The notes: generated by a model not told the origin, from the sequence alone. DNA of 64,000 nt from Hyphomicrobiales bacterium (GCA_003169835.1 PNAI01000036.1:1-64000); one strand, 5' to 3'; numbered from the stretch's first letter, positions 18,329 through 27,521 are shown. Made by a program: numbers and translations.

Positions 18329-18640
18329 CTACGCTACGGCGTCCTTGGCAGCCTTTACCGGCCGAGCCCTGACGATTTTTCGAGCCGGCTTTGCCTTAAA
18401 TATTGTTGGCTCCTTTGTGAATGGATTGATGCCGCTGCGCTCCTTTGTGGCGGGCTTTTTGATAACAACGAATTTGGCAAATCCAGGCACAAGGAAGGCT
18501 CCTGATTTCTTGAGTTCCGAGTAGCCTATCTTGGCGAGCGATTCGATAACGCCTTTGACGTCCTTCCGCGTCATATTGCTTTTCGAATGCTGCTCAGAGA
18601 TTTTCTGAATGAGTTCCGACTTCGACATCATCTTGGCCAT
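18329..18640 (-). CDS. HU/IHF-family DNA-binding protein
   Basis: 103 residues. 'MSKSELIQKISEQHSKSNMT' near the start and the arm region 'GFAKFVVIKKPATKERSGIN' match the HU superfamily, with a basic, alanine/proline-rich tail after residue 85. GGAGGAG lies just before ATG 18640, which fixes the start; the frame is open further upstream but there it crosses a transposase remnant. It would bind and bend DNA as a nucleoid protein. The tail and the sequence set it apart from the housekeeping HU, so it is probably an accessory paralogue. It is not obviously linked to the neighbouring operons. Confidence 0.85.
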   Translation of the reverse strand: MAKMMSKSELIQKISEQHSKSNMTRKDVKGVIESLAKIGYSELKKSGAFLVPGFAKFVVIKKPATKERSGINPFTKEPTIFKAKPARKIVRARPVKAAKDAVA

Positions 18641-18810
18641 GTCTCCTCCATATTTCCGAATCGTGTCCGACCGAGTTAGCCCGAAGTTTGCGGTGAAGGG
18701 AACTCGGTGTTTTACTATATTGCAGTAATTTAGGGGAAAACGAGGGTAAAGCGGCCCTGCCGCCGGCGGCCTGGATCGGCCGAAAACGACCATTCCGGAA
18801 CATCGGCCGC

Positions 18811-18954
18811 GTTGTTGAGGTGCGGTCGCCTCGATGCCCGCCGGCGAAGGACATTGATCTGTTGCCGTAGGATCAGGATTTCTGCTTCCAGCTTTGCTCT
18901 CGACATGAAAAGCGAAGCCAGAACGCCGAGAATTAGCTTGAACAGATCGGTCAT
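18811..18954 (-). pseudogene. Transposase remnant, N-terminal fragment (IS3-like integrase-type family)
   Basis: About 47 codons beginning 'MTDLFKLILGVLASLF' and 'LEAEILILRQQINVLRRR' match the start of a transposase family common in Bradyrhizobium-type genomes. After 'RPHLNN' the similarity ends and the frame is lost in the non-coding DNA before the HU gene. No inverted repeats were recognised. A C-terminal fragment of what looks like the same family lies at 43632-43786. Confidence 0.65.
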
Positions 18955-19072
18955 CAGACCGGGGGCTTACCTCGTCTGCTCCTTGCGTCCATGCCAAATC
19001 CAATTTTCGGTACACATAACTCCGATTCTGCTGGTGGCCAAAGTCGCCGACGCGCAGTTTATTGGGCAGGGC

Positions 19073-19846
19073 TTATTGCGCGGCTGCGCTCATCGACGAG
19101 CGGAACGCCCAGCGCGTGAAGTAGACTTCCACATAGGCAAATGCCGCGTACATCGCGATGCCTTCGATCGCTAGCAGCAGGAGCGCTGCGAATACCAGCG
19201 GCATCTGGAAGGTCGAGCCGGAGAGCGCGATCTGATAGCCGAGCCCCGCATTCGCGCCGACGGTCTCGGACACCACAGTGCCGACAAAGGCAAGCGTGAT
19301 CGCCACTTTAAGCGAACCAAACAGGTAAGGCTGCGTGCGCGGAATGCCCACTTTAAGCATGATGTCGAGCTTGCTTGCGCCAAGCGCGCGGAGTACGTCC
19401 TCGAGTTCCGGCTCCATGGTGGCAAGCCCCGTTGCCACGTTCACGACAATCGGGAAAAACGAGATCAGGAACGCGGTCAGGATTGCCGGGATCTCGCCGA
19501 TGCCGAACCACATGATCAGAATTGGCACCACTGCGACCTTCGGGATGCAATTAAATCCGATCATCACCGGATAGAGACCGCGATAGATCGTGCGTGACCA
19601 GCCGACAATCAGCCCAAGGACGATGCCGAACACGATTGCGAGCGCAAATCCCGCCATCGTCGTCCAAAGAGTCACCAGCGAGTGGCGCAACAGCGGCCGC
19701 CAGTACTGCGCCATGGCCATGAACGCTTCCGACGGCGCGGGCAGGATGAACTTGTCGACCTTGAAGACGCGGCACACCGCTTCCCAGAATACGAATATTC
19801 CGATCGTGAACAGCCAGGGCGAAAGCTTTTCCAGGGTCGCGGTCAT
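19073..19846 (-). CDS. ABC transporter permease (SsuC/TauC/ThiX-like)
   Basis: 257 residues with six membrane segments. The cytoplasmic coupling loop 'EPELEDVLRALGASKLDIML' (about 140-160) fits the BPD_transp_1 EAA motif. It is the inner-membrane channel of an importer for small organic nitrogen or sulfur compounds. It overlaps the ATPase gene by ATGA. The sequence is strikingly close to the permease at 36603-37376, so the two transporters are paralogous. The likely substrate is an intermediate or relative of purine or pyrimidine breakdown, judging only from the adjacent genes. Confidence 0.9.
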   Translation of the reverse strand: MTATLEKLSPWLFTIGIFVFWEAVCRVFKVDKFILPAPSEAFMAMAQYWRPLLRHSLVTLWTTMAGFALAIVFGIVLGLIVGWSRTIYRGLYPVMIGFNCIPKVAVVPILIMWFGIGEIPAILTAFLISFFPIVVNVATGLATMEPELEDVLRALGASKLDIMLKVGIPRTQPYLFGSLKVAITLAFVGTVVSETVGANAGLGYQIALSGSTFQMPLVFAALLLLAIEGIAMYAAFAYVEVYFTRWAFRSSMSAAAQ

Positions 19847-20649
19847 GCCTTGCGAACCTCGGCGATCTTGGCGCGCAGCTCATGCACGATGTTGGTGAAT
19901 TGCGGCTCGTAGCAAATGTCGAGATCGCGTGGGCGCGGCAGATCGACCTTTTTGCTCAGCACGATGCGTCCCGGCCGCGCGCTCATCACGTGAATGGTAT
20001 CAGCAAGAAATGCCGCCTCACGCAAATCGTGCGTCACCAGGATCACGGTGAAGCTGAGTTTTTGCCAAAGATCGCGCAGCACGCACCAAAGCTCCTCGCG
20101 TGTAAATGCATCAAGCGCCGCGAACGGCTCGTCGAGCATCAGCAATGCAGGTTCGTGGATCAGAGCCCGGCAGAGCGAGACGCGCTGCTGCATGCCGCCG
20201 GATAGTTCCCACGGGAAGCGGTCGGCGAAACCATCCAGCCCCACGGTTTTGAGCAGCGCTCTGGCCTTTTCACGATATTCCTGTTTGCGTCGGCGGAATT
20301 GTTCGCGGTGCGGCCGCACGATTTCGAGCGGGAGCAATACGTTGTCGATGACTTTGCGCCAGGGCAGGAGGTTCGGATTCTGGAACGCCATGCCGGCGAT
20401 CTTCACCGGCCCGTGAACTTTATCGCCGAAAATTACGATCTCACCCGAGTCCGGCGGAACAAGCCCGGTCACGAGTTTCATCAATGACGACTTGCCACAG
20501 CCGGACGGGCCCACAACGGCGGCGAACTCACCGCGCTGGATGTTGAGCGTTGTGTCCTGCAACGCCAGCACGCCGCCCGACGCGCCCCTGTAGGTCAGCG
20601 TGACCGCGCCGATGTCGACTGAAGCGGTCACGCCCGAGCCCGGGATCAA
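19843..20649 (-). CDS. ABC transporter ATP-binding protein (SsuB/TauB/ThiZ-like)
   Basis: 268 residues. Walker A 'GPSGCGKSS', signature 'LSGGMQQRVSLCRAL', Walker B 'LLMLDEPFAALD' and the switch 'VILVTHDLREA' are present. It supplies energy to the importer. It is separated by four bases from the binding-protein gene and overlaps the permease gene by four bases, so the order is binding protein, ATPase, permease in one operon. It is a paralogue of the ATPase at 35743-36606. Confidence 0.93.
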   Translation of the reverse strand: MIPGSGVTASVDIGAVTLTYRGASGGVLALQDTTLNIQRGEFAAVVGPSGCGKSSLMKLVTGLVPPDSGEIVIFGDKVHGPVKIAGMAFQNPNLLPWRKVIDNVLLPLEIVRPHREQFRRRKQEYREKARALLKTVGLDGFADRFPWELSGGMQQRVSLCRALIHEPALLMLDEPFAALDAFTREELWCVLRDLWQKLSFTVILVTHDLREAAFLADTIHVMSARPGRIVLSKKVDLPRPRDLDICYEPQFTNIVHELRAKIAEVRKA

Positions 20650-20653
20650 AGCG

Positions 20654-21676
20654 TTAGAGTTTTCGGTCAGCCACCGGCGGCAGATACTGGCTGTTGAAGA
20701 TGTCCTCGGCCTTCGGCCGATTCTTGAACTCGTAGGTCAGCGCGATCTGGTCGATCGATTTCGCCAACCGCGCCATGTCCACGCCGCCGAAGCCATTCGC
20801 CGTCACCCAAGGCGTGACGAAATTCTCGCGCAGCGACATCTTGAGCCGCTCAAGCTCGATTTTCACGTCTCCGGTTTCGTTGCGCGCCATCACCGATTTG
20901 ATCGCCGAGTCCGGATCCTTCAGGGTGTCCTGCACGCCCTTGATGGTCGCCTTGACGAAGCCTGCAACCACCTTTGGGTTGGCCTTGGCGTAATCAGGAT
21001 TGACCATGATGGCGTTGCCGTAAAGCACGAGACCGTATTGCGACATGAACATCATCTTGATGTCTTCGGGTTTGAGACCCTTGGCCAGCAGATTGAAATA
21101 CATCGAGAACGAGAAACCGGTGATGGCGTCGACCTTGCCGTCGGCGAGCATCGGTTCACGCACCGGGAAGCCGATGGCTTCGATCTTGACCTTGGATTCG
21201 TCGATCTTGTTCTCCTGCACGAACGCCTTCCATTGCGCGAAGGCGCCGTCCGGCGGCGGCGCGCCGAGCACCTTGCCCTCCAGATCCTTCGGCTTGTTGA
21301 TGCCAGTCTTGGCGACGCTCGCAATCGCGAACGCGGGGTTGTCGTACATCATCAGGATCGCCTGGACTTTCTTGTCCGGGTTCTGATCCTGGAATTTCAC
21401 AAGCGAATTGATGTCGAAAAATCCGATCGGATACGTGCCCGCGGCGATGCGCGCAATCCCGGCAACCGAGCCCGGTCCGGAGTCGATTGTGACGTTCAGG
21501 CCTTCAGCCTTGTAGTAGCCCTTGTCGATCGCCACGAAATACGGCGCGGAAGGGCCTTCAAACTTCCAGTCGAGCGCAAATTTGAGATCGGTCTGCGCCG
21601 CGGCCGCGCTCATCAAAGCGAGCGTCGCGCCCGCGAGCATCGCAAAATACTGGGCAAAGAATCTGGTCCGTCGCAT
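20654..21676 (-). CDS. ABC transporter substrate-binding protein (NMT1/THI5/ThiY-like)
   Basis: 340 residues with a signal peptide ending near 'AAAAQ'. 'LKFALDWKFEGPSAPYFVAI' opens the mature protein and is the ThiY/SsuA-type pattern. The start at ATG 21676 is preceded by GGAG; an upstream in-frame ATG at 21739 would overlap a sigma-54 promoter match. It captures the substrate in the periplasm for the two following genes. Family members bind formylaminopyrimidine, alkanesulfonates, nitrate and related compounds. The nearby urate and allantoin genes suggest a purine or pyrimidine derivative. Confidence 0.88.
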   Translation of the reverse strand: MRRTRFFAQYFAMLAGATLALMSAAAAQTDLKFALDWKFEGPSAPYFVAIDKGYYKAEGLNVTIDSGPGSVAGIARIAAGTYPIGFFDINSLVKFQDQNPDKKVQAILMMYDNPAFAIASVAKTGINKPKDLEGKVLGAPPPDGAFAQWKAFVQENKIDESKVKIEAIGFPVREPMLADGKVDAITGFSFSMYFNLLAKGLKPEDIKMMFMSQYGLVLYGNAIMVNPDYAKANPKVVAGFVKATIKGVQDTLKDPDSAIKSVMARNETGDVKIELERLKMSLRENFVTPWVTANGFGGVDMARLAKSIDQIALTYEFKNRPKAEDIFNSQYLPPVADRKL

Positions 21677-21727
21677 GTTTGTCGCTCCCGATTGAAACCG
21701 GCTTAGCCGGCCTGCCAGCGCATTTCC

Positions 21728-21743
21728 AGCAAGCCTCATGCCA
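21728..21743 (-). promoter_or_regulatory. Sigma-54 (RpoN) -24/-12 promoter upstream of the importer operon
   Basis: On the minus strand the sequence reads TGGCATG-AGGC-TTGCT, which differs from the consensus TGGCACG-N4-TTGCT by one base. The GG and GC pairs are separated by exactly ten bases. Transcription would start near 21717, about 40 bases before ATG 21676. It places the importer under nitrogen control. Confidence 0.7.
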
Positions 21744-21841
21744 GTAAATTATACAATGCTTGAGGCAACAGGCCCGCGCATTGCCGCAAGACTAGGCGGT
21801 TTTGCCGTGGTTGCCTATTCCCAGGTCAAGTGCTGTGGAGA

Positions 21842-22729
21842 CTAACTGCCCCGGTAGCTCGAATAGCTCCAGGGCGTGGCCAGCAGCGGCACATGATAAT
21901 GGCCCTCGGGTTCCGCAACCGAAAAGCGAACCGGGACAATATCGAGGAACGGCGGATCGGCCTGCGGCGCGCGCAAGCGCGAGAAATAGTCGCCGATTGC
22001 AAAGCGAATTTCGTAGCAGCCGATCGGAATTGGACGCTGGCCGATCAACGGTTTCTCGGTGCGGCCATCCGCATTGGTGAGCGTGCGCGCGATCGACGTC
22101 GATACCCCTGAATTGGCGATTTCGAAAAGTTCGACCACAACGCCTGCTGCCGGCCTGCCGCCATGGGTGTCGAGCACATGGGTTGAGAGACGGCCGTACA
22201 CATTCAGGTGGTCGGGCGCGACGACATGCTGTTCGAGCCGCAGCGCGGCGATATGAAGAATTTCGATGAGTGCGGTGTTGTGTTCTGCCGCTGCTTCATT
22301 TTTCAAACGCAGTTCGAATTGGTGCAGGATCGAGTCCTTGGTATGCCGGCGCACACAAACAATAAAGGGTATCGCAAACTTCGAACGATAGGAGTCGTTG
22401 AAGCGATGGAAGGTCTCAAATTCATCAGTCGTCAGCCGGTCAAGTCCGGGGCTTCCTTGCTCGGCCCTCGAATCGGCGGTCATCGATTCTGAACGCGCAG
22501 CTTTGCCGGCGAGATCGGGATGCCCTTTGATCAGCGTGACTTGGCGGTCGGAGCCGGCGCCTTGCACCGCGGCCGTCATCGCTTCATAGAGCGACGCGAG
22601 TGTCGGAAACGGCCGACGTGCGTGAACGGCTTCAGCGATCCATGGCGCGTGTTCAAAAATATCGCCCAAGGTCACTACGAAGGCGGTCTTGTTCATCTTG
22701 TTGAGTTCGTCGAGAGAGACTTTGGTCAT
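21842..22729 (-). CDS. Fused OHCU decarboxylase / 5-hydroxyisourate hydrolase
   Basis: 295 residues in two domains. Residues 1-165 are UraD (2-oxo-4-hydroxy-4-carboxy-5-ureidoimidazoline decarboxylase): 'GHPDLAGKAA' near 69-78 holds the catalytic His, and 'KFAIPFIVCVRRHTK' the late conserved block. Residues 178-295 are a transthyretin-like HIU hydrolase: 'LSTHVLDTHGGRPAAGV' and the C-terminal 'YRGS' signature. Together they turn 5-hydroxyisourate into (S)-allantoin through the two steps after urate oxidation. The gene lies 15 bases after puuE in the same operon as puuD. The domain order UraD-UraH matches the plant allantoin synthase. Confidence 0.93.
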   Translation of the reverse strand: MTKVSLDELNKMNKTAFVVTLGDIFEHAPWIAEAVHARRPFPTLASLYEAMTAAVQGAGSDRQVTLIKGHPDLAGKAARSESMTADSRAEQGSPGLDRLTTDEFETFHRFNDSYRSKFAIPFIVCVRRHTKDSILHQFELRLKNEAAAEHNTALIEILHIAALRLEQHVVAPDHLNVYGRLSTHVLDTHGGRPAAGVVVELFEIANSGVSTSIARTLTNADGRTEKPLIGQRPIPIGCYEIRFAIGDYFSRLRAPQADPPFLDIVPVRFSVAEPEGHYHVPLLATPWSYSSYRGS

Positions 22730-22744
22730 GCCGGCATCTCTGCG

Positions 22745-23677
22745 TCAGGTGATCGTCGGAGCGGCGGCGGCCAGGCTCCGGTGCTCGTGGTGCCAGTGCT
22801 GCGCGATGGCAAGCCGCGTTGTGGCCCAGACGCGGTCATGGTTGCCAATGTGGTCGAGAAAACGCATGAGCCCAGCCGTCCGGCCGGGGCGGCCGACAAG
22901 CCGGCAATGCAGCCCGACCGACATCATCTTCGGGGTGCTCGCGCCCTCAGCGTAGAGCACGTCGAAGGCATCGCGCAGATAAACGAAAAAATCTTCGCCG
23001 TTGCCGAAGCCCTGCGCGTTGACGAAACGCATGTCGTTGGCATCGAGCGTATAGGGAATGAGCAGATGCGGCCCCTTCGGTCCATTGACCCAGTACGGCA
23101 AGTCGTCGGCGTAGGTGTCGGATGAATAGAGAAACCCGCCGTCTTCAAGCACCAGCTTCAGCGTATTGGCCGACGAGCGTCCGGTATACCAGCCAAGCGG
23201 CCGTTTTCCCGTGGCCTGGGTATGAACTCCAATGGCTTCGCGCAGATGGGCGCGTTCCTTGGCCTTGGGCATGTCCTTGTAGTCGATCCATTTGAGGCCG
23301 TGGCTTGCGATGTCCCACCCGCCCTCATGCATGGCTGCTACGGCGTCGGGGTTGCGTGCGAGTGCGCTCGCAATGCCGAAAACCGTGACCGGCAATGTGC
23401 GTTCGGTGAATATCCGCCACAGCCGCCAGAAGCCCGCGCGAGAACCGTATTCGTACATCGACTCGACGTTCATATGACGTTGGCTGGGCCAGGGCTGCGC
23501 GCCAAGCACATCCGACAGGAAGGCTTCGGATGCCTTGTCACCATGCAGGATCGAACTCTCGCCACCCTCCTCGTAATTGATCACGAATTGCACGGCGACA
23601 CGCGCGCGGCCGGGCCAGCGCGGATCGGGCGGCGTGCGGCCGTAGCCTTTGAGGTCGCGAGGATAGTCTTGAGGCAT
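22745..23677 (-). CDS. puuE: Allantoinase PuuE (polysaccharide-deacetylase fold)
   Basis: 310 residues from ATG 23677. 'RVAVQFVINYEEGGESSILH' near the start and 'EGGWDIASHGLKWIDY' are PuuE signatures of the NodB-like fold. It opens the allantoin ring to allantoate and is unrelated to the zinc amidohydrolase AllB. It lies between puuD (14 bases upstream) and the UraD-UraH fusion (15 bases downstream), so the operon encodes urate to allantoate in order. Confidence 0.92.
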   Translation of the reverse strand: MPQDYPRDLKGYGRTPPDPRWPGRARVAVQFVINYEEGGESSILHGDKASEAFLSDVLGAQPWPSQRHMNVESMYEYGSRAGFWRLWRIFTERTLPVTVFGIASALARNPDAVAAMHEGGWDIASHGLKWIDYKDMPKAKERAHLREAIGVHTQATGKRPLGWYTGRSSANTLKLVLEDGGFLYSSDTYADDLPYWVNGPKGPHLLIPYTLDANDMRFVNAQGFGNGEDFFVYLRDAFDVLYAEGASTPKMMSVGLHCRLVGRPGRTAGLMRFLDHIGNHDRVWATTRLAIAQHWHHEHRSLAAAAPTIT

Positions 23678-23691
23678 GTTGCGTCCTCGCG

Positions 23692-24885
23692 TTACTTTTC
23701 CGGCGCGCCGGCGGCAAGCCATGCCGCGATCAGTCCGCGCTCGTCGCCGGTCATTTCGGTGATATTACCCGGCGGCATGGCGCGCGAACGCACGGCGTTG
23801 ATTTCGATCAACCTTGCATGAGTGCGGATGCGCTGCGGGTCGTCCAGCATGATTCCTTTCGGCGCAGTGCCGATGCCGGCCCAGACTGGCGCACTGGCGT
23901 GGCACATGCTGCAGCGCGTGAGCATGATGGTCTCGACTGCCGCAAACTTCGGTGCGGGCATAATCGCTCTGGTGGATTCACGCGGGCCCGCGCCGGAGAG
24001 CCACGCGATCGCCGCCATGCCAGCGGCCGCCACGCCCCAAGTCCACCATGGGCTGCCTCTGCCTTGGTGGCGGGAATTGAAGAAGTGGCGGATCACCGGG
24101 CCGACGGCGATTACGATCGCGACGATCAACCAATTGTATTTGGTGGCGAACAGCAGCGGGTAATGGTTGCCGATCATCAGGGAAACGACCGGAAGCGTCA
24201 AATAATTGTTGTGAACCGAGCGCTGCTTGCCGATCTCGCCCCAGTACGGATCGGGTGCGGTGCCCGCGATCAACGCGGCGACGGTCTTCTTCTGATACGG
24301 GATGATGATGGCGAACACGTTCGCCACCATGATCGTCCCCACAAGCGCGCCGATCTGCGTGAATGCGCCACGTCCGCTGAATACGTGGGTAAAGCCGTAT
24401 GTCAGTCCGACCAGGAAGATATAGCCAACGACAGAAAGTAGCAGTTCGTTGCGCGCGAGCGCTGAGCGGCACATGCCTTCGTAGATAAGCCAAGCCGCGA
24501 GCAAAGTGCCCGCGCTGATGCCGATGGCGGCGTTCGGGCTGAGCTTAAGCACCGAGCGATCGATCAGAAAAAATTCGGCGCCAAGGTAATAGACAACGAT
24601 CAGCAGCGCGAAGCCCGAGAGCCACGTGGTGTAGGCTTCCCACTTGAACCATGTGAGATTGTCCGGCATGCGCGCCGGTGCCACCAAATACTTCACCATG
24701 TGGTAGAATCCGCCGCCATGAACCTGCCAAGCATCTCCTTTGACGCCTTCGGGCAGGCCACTGCGGGGTTTGAGGCTAAGATCGAGGTGAATAAAGTAGA
24801 ACGAGCTGCCGATCCAAGCGATGCCCGCTACCACGTGCAGCCAGCGTATAATGAAGCTCAACCATTCGGTGAGCACGACCTCCAC
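23692..24885 (-). CDS. puuD: Urate hydroxylase PuuD (membrane protein with cytochrome c domain)
   Basis: About 397 residues from GTG 24885. 'WLHVVAGIAWIGSSFYFIHL' is the conserved first membrane segment. Around eight more segments follow, then a C-terminal cytochrome c domain with heme motif 'CSMCH' and a Met-containing 'RAMPPGNIT'. PuuD oxidises urate to 5-hydroxyisourate and passes electrons to the respiratory chain, so no uricase (UraO) is needed. The start is uncertain: an ATG at 24951 or a GTG at 24876 are alternatives. It is the first gene of the purine operon and is divergent from the allantoate amidohydrolase. Confidence 0.9.
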   Translation of the reverse strand: MEVVLTEWLSFIIRWLHVVAGIAWIGSSFYFIHLDLSLKPRSGLPEGVKGDAWQVHGGGFYHMVKYLVAPARMPDNLTWFKWEAYTTWLSGFALLIVVYYLGAEFFLIDRSVLKLSPNAAIGISAGTLLAAWLIYEGMCRSALARNELLLSVVGYIFLVGLTYGFTHVFSGRGAFTQIGALVGTIMVANVFAIIIPYQKKTVAALIAGTAPDPYWGEIGKQRSVHNNYLTLPVVSLMIGNHYPLLFATKYNWLIVAIVIAVGPVIRHFFNSRHQGRGSPWWTWGVAAAGMAAIAWLSGAGPRESTRAIMPAPKFAAVETIMLTRCSMCHASAPVWAGIGTAPKGIMLDDPQRIRTHARLIEINAVRSRAMPPGNITEMTGDERGLIAAWLAAGAPEK

Positions 24886-24989
24886 GATGAAATGCCCCTT
24901 CGTTCTCGATCCGCCTGTGTCAGCATGACAGACGCAACACCGATTGTTCAAGCCCGCACCTGCGCTTCATTGAGGAGCGAGCGGCCGGC

Positions 24990-26267
24990 ATGGTGAGCGG
25001 TGGTCAAACACATGCGAAAGCATCAGCCGCTGTGGCGGCCCCTGGCACGTTTGGTGCGCGCATTCTCGATTTGGCGGATCGTCTGGCTAAGTGGTCCGAT
25101 TCGCAGGACAATCTGACGTGCACTTATCTGACGTCTGCGCATCGCGCGGTTGCGGGTCAATTGCGCGAATGGATGCGAGAGGCCGGAATGACTGCGGAGA
25201 TTGATACAGTCGGTAATGTGGTCGGCCGCTTTGCGGCACTCGATCCCGGCGCAAAAATTCTCATCATCGGCTCGCACTACGACACTGTCCGCAATGCAGG
25301 CAAATACGATGGCCGGCTTGGAATTCTTGCCGCTCTTGTGGTGGTCGAACACCTCAATGCAATTGGCCGGAGGCTGCCGTTCAATTTCGAAGTGATCGCC
25401 TTCTCGGAGGAAGAAGGCGTGCGCTTCGGGACGGCATATCTTGGCAGCAGCGCCGTCGCCGGCCGCTTCGATCGCCAGGTGCTGGAGCGGCGCGACGCAT
25501 CCGGCCTTTCGGTCGCTGAGCTCATACGTTCAACCGGCGGCAATCCCGATGCGATCCCGGCCTTGGCGCGGCAAGCGCAGAAACTGCTCGGCTATCTCGA
25601 AGTCCACATCGAGCAGGGACCAGTGCTTTTGCAAGAAAAGCTGCCAGTTGGAATCGTGACCGCGGTCGCAGGCAGTGTGCGATATTTGATTTCAATTATT
25701 GGGGTATCCGGCCATGCCGGCACCGTGCCAATGACGGCACGCAATGATGCCGCTGCTGCCGCGGCCGAGATCGTATTGTTTGCGGAACGACGCTGCAGGC
25801 AGGCGCAGGGACTGGTCGGAACGGTGGGTCAATTGACGGTGCCGAACGGGGCGATCAATGTGATCCCCGGCAGATGCGAACTCTCGCTCGATATTCGCGC
25901 TGACGATGTCACCAAGCGCGATGCAGCGATTGCCGACTTGTTTGCGGAAATCGAGCAGATCAAAAAACGTCGAGGCGTAGCGATTGAAGTCGCCGAAGTT
26001 CAACGCACGCCGACCGTTGCCTGCTCGCCGCGAATGCAAGGGCTACTCGCCGATGCCATTGTCCGTGCCGGCATTCGCCCGCACTATCTGCCGAGTGGCG
26101 CGGGACACGACGCCGTCATGTTTGACGGCATCACCGACATCGGCATGCTATTCGTGCGTTGCGGCAATGGCGGCATCAGCCACAGCCCGTTGGAATCTTT
26201 GACCGCCGATGACGCCGATGTTGCCGCCAGAATTCTTCTCGACGTCATAATGAATTTCCAAGAATGA
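24990..26267 (+). CDS. allC: Allantoate amidohydrolase-type M20 hydrolase (Zn-dependent amidase/carbamoylase)
   Basis: 425 residues. 'GSHYDTVRNAGKYDGRLGIL' (about residues 92-111) and 'EEEGVRFGTAYLGSSAVAG' are the metal-site regions of the AllC/hydantoinase-carbamoylase family. 'HIEQGPVL' and 'SGAGHDAVMF' complete it. It would hydrolyse allantoate, releasing ammonia and CO2 and forming ureidoglycine or ureidoglycolate. It is divergent from puuD by about 100 bases. N-carbamoyl-amino-acid hydrolases have the same motifs; the puuD-puuE-uraDH context favours allantoate. An ATG start with GAGGAG some way upstream is plausible. Confidence 0.85.
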   Translation: MVSGGQTHAKASAAVAAPGTFGARILDLADRLAKWSDSQDNLTCTYLTSAHRAVAGQLREWMREAGMTAEIDTVGNVVGRFAALDPGAKILIIGSHYDTVRNAGKYDGRLGILAALVVVEHLNAIGRRLPFNFEVIAFSEEEGVRFGTAYLGSSAVAGRFDRQVLERRDASGLSVAELIRSTGGNPDAIPALARQAQKLLGYLEVHIEQGPVLLQEKLPVGIVTAVAGSVRYLISIIGVSGHAGTVPMTARNDAAAAAAEIVLFAERRCRQAQGLVGTVGQLTVPNGAINVIPGRCELSLDIRADDVTKRDAAIADLFAEIEQIKKRRGVAIEVAEVQRTPTVACSPRMQGLLADAIVRAGIRPHYLPSGAGHDAVMFDGITDIGMLFVRCGNGGISHSPLESLTADDADVAARILLDVIMNFQE

Positions 26268-26273
26268 GCTAGC

Positions 26274-27521
26274 ATGATCCTCGCCGACCGCATCAAAGAG
26301 TTTGTCGAGCGCGAATTCGCCCGCGAAACGGAGTTTCTTGCCGAGCTCGTAAAGGCGCCAAGCGACAATCCGCCCGGCGATTGCGCGCCGCATGCCGCGC
26401 GTGCGCGCCAATTGCTCGAAGCGCTTGGGTTTGCGGTCGAGTTGCATCCGGTGCCGCCTTCGGTGGTTGAAGCGGCGGGAATGAAGAGTGCGACCAATCT
26501 GATTGTCCGCCATCGGTTTGGCGATGGCCCGATTGTCGCGCTCAATGCGCACGGCGATGTCGTGCCCCCCGGTCGCGGGTGGAGCCACGATCCCTATGGC
26601 GCGGTGATCGAACAGGGGCCAAACGGGCTGGTGATGTATGGACGCGGCGCTGCAGTCTCGAAATCGGATTTTGCGACTTATACCTTTGCGTTGCTCGCAC
26701 TGAAAGATGCCGCGGCTCGCGGCGCGAAGCTTGGCGGTACAGTCGAGTTGCACTTCACTTATGACGAAGAAGCGGGCGGCGAGATCGGTCCAAAATGGCT
26801 GCTCGATCAGGGATTATCCAAGCCGGACTTCGCTATCGCCGCGGGATTTTCCTATGCGGTCGTCACCGCGCACGACGGTTGTCTGCATCTCGAAGTCGTG
26901 GTGATTGGCAAACAAGCGCACGCGGCCATTCCGGAAAGTGGCGTCGATGCACTTGAAGCCGCGAACGCTATCTTGACGGCGCTTTACGCGAGTAGACCTG
27001 CGCTTGCTCAATTGCGTTCACAAACACCTGGAATTGTCTCGCCAACCCTCAACGTTGGACTGATCAATGGTGGCATCAACACCAATGTTGTGCCGGACCG
27101 AGTCACCTTTCGTCTTGACCGGCGGATAATTCCGGAAGAGGCGCCGGACCAGGTTGAAGCGCAGCTGCGCGAGCTCATCGCCGGTGCATCGCGGCAATTT
27201 CAAAAAATAAAATTAGATGTACGTCAAATATTGTTGGCCATGCCGCTCGTTCCACAACGCGGTACGGAGCGCTTAGCCGCCGTGATACAACGCCACGCAC
27301 GCGATCTGCTTGGAGCGGAGGTGCCGGTGACGGGCGTGCCACTCTATACCGATGCCCGGCATTATGCGGCGCGCGGCATTCCAATTGTACTCTATGGTGC
27401 CGGTCCGCGGACGTTGCTGGAAGCCAATGCCCACAATGCCAATGAGCAGCTTCGTCTTACGGATATGCGAGCGGCTACAAAAATTGTCGCGCTATCGGTC
27501 GCCGAATTGTGCACCCGGTAA
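26274..27521 (+). CDS. M20 family metallohydrolase (ArgE/DapE type)
   Basis: 415 residues. 'LNAHGDVVPPG' (first metal His and Asp) and 'FTYDEEAGGEIGP' (catalytic and metal Glu) are intact, and a dimerisation domain follows near 'GKQAHAAIPESG'. It is six bases downstream of the allantoate amidohydrolase, so the two are co-transcribed. Family members deacylate N-acyl amino acids or related amides. Here it may process a ureido compound downstream of allantoate, but the exact substrate cannot be read from sequence. Confidence 0.85.
   Translation: MILADRIKEFVEREFARETEFLAELVKAPSDNPPGDCAPHAARARQLLEALGFAVELHPVPPSVVEAAGMKSATNLIVRHRFGDGPIVALNAHGDVVPPGRGWSHDPYGAVIEQGPNGLVMYGRGAAVSKSDFATYTFALLALKDAAARGAKLGGTVELHFTYDEEAGGEIGPKWLLDQGLSKPDFAIAAGFSYAVVTAHDGCLHLEVVVIGKQAHAAIPESGVDALEAANAILTALYASRPALAQLRSQTPGIVSPTLNVGLINGGINTNVVPDRVTFRLDRRIIPEEAPDQVEAQLRELIAGASRQFQKIKLDVRQILLAMPLVPQRGTERLAAVIQRHARDLLGAEVPVTGVPLYTDARHYAARGIPIVLYGAGPRTLLEANAHNANEQLRLTDMRAATKIVALSVAELCTR

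Noticed and set aside
18641..19015. Upstream extension of the HU-like gene
   Set aside because: The frame is open but crosses a transposase remnant, and a strong ribosome site fixes the start at 18640.
20600..21706. Long open frame (368 codons) on the plus strand
   Set aside because: It is antisense to the ThiY-like receptor gene and has no recognisable domain.
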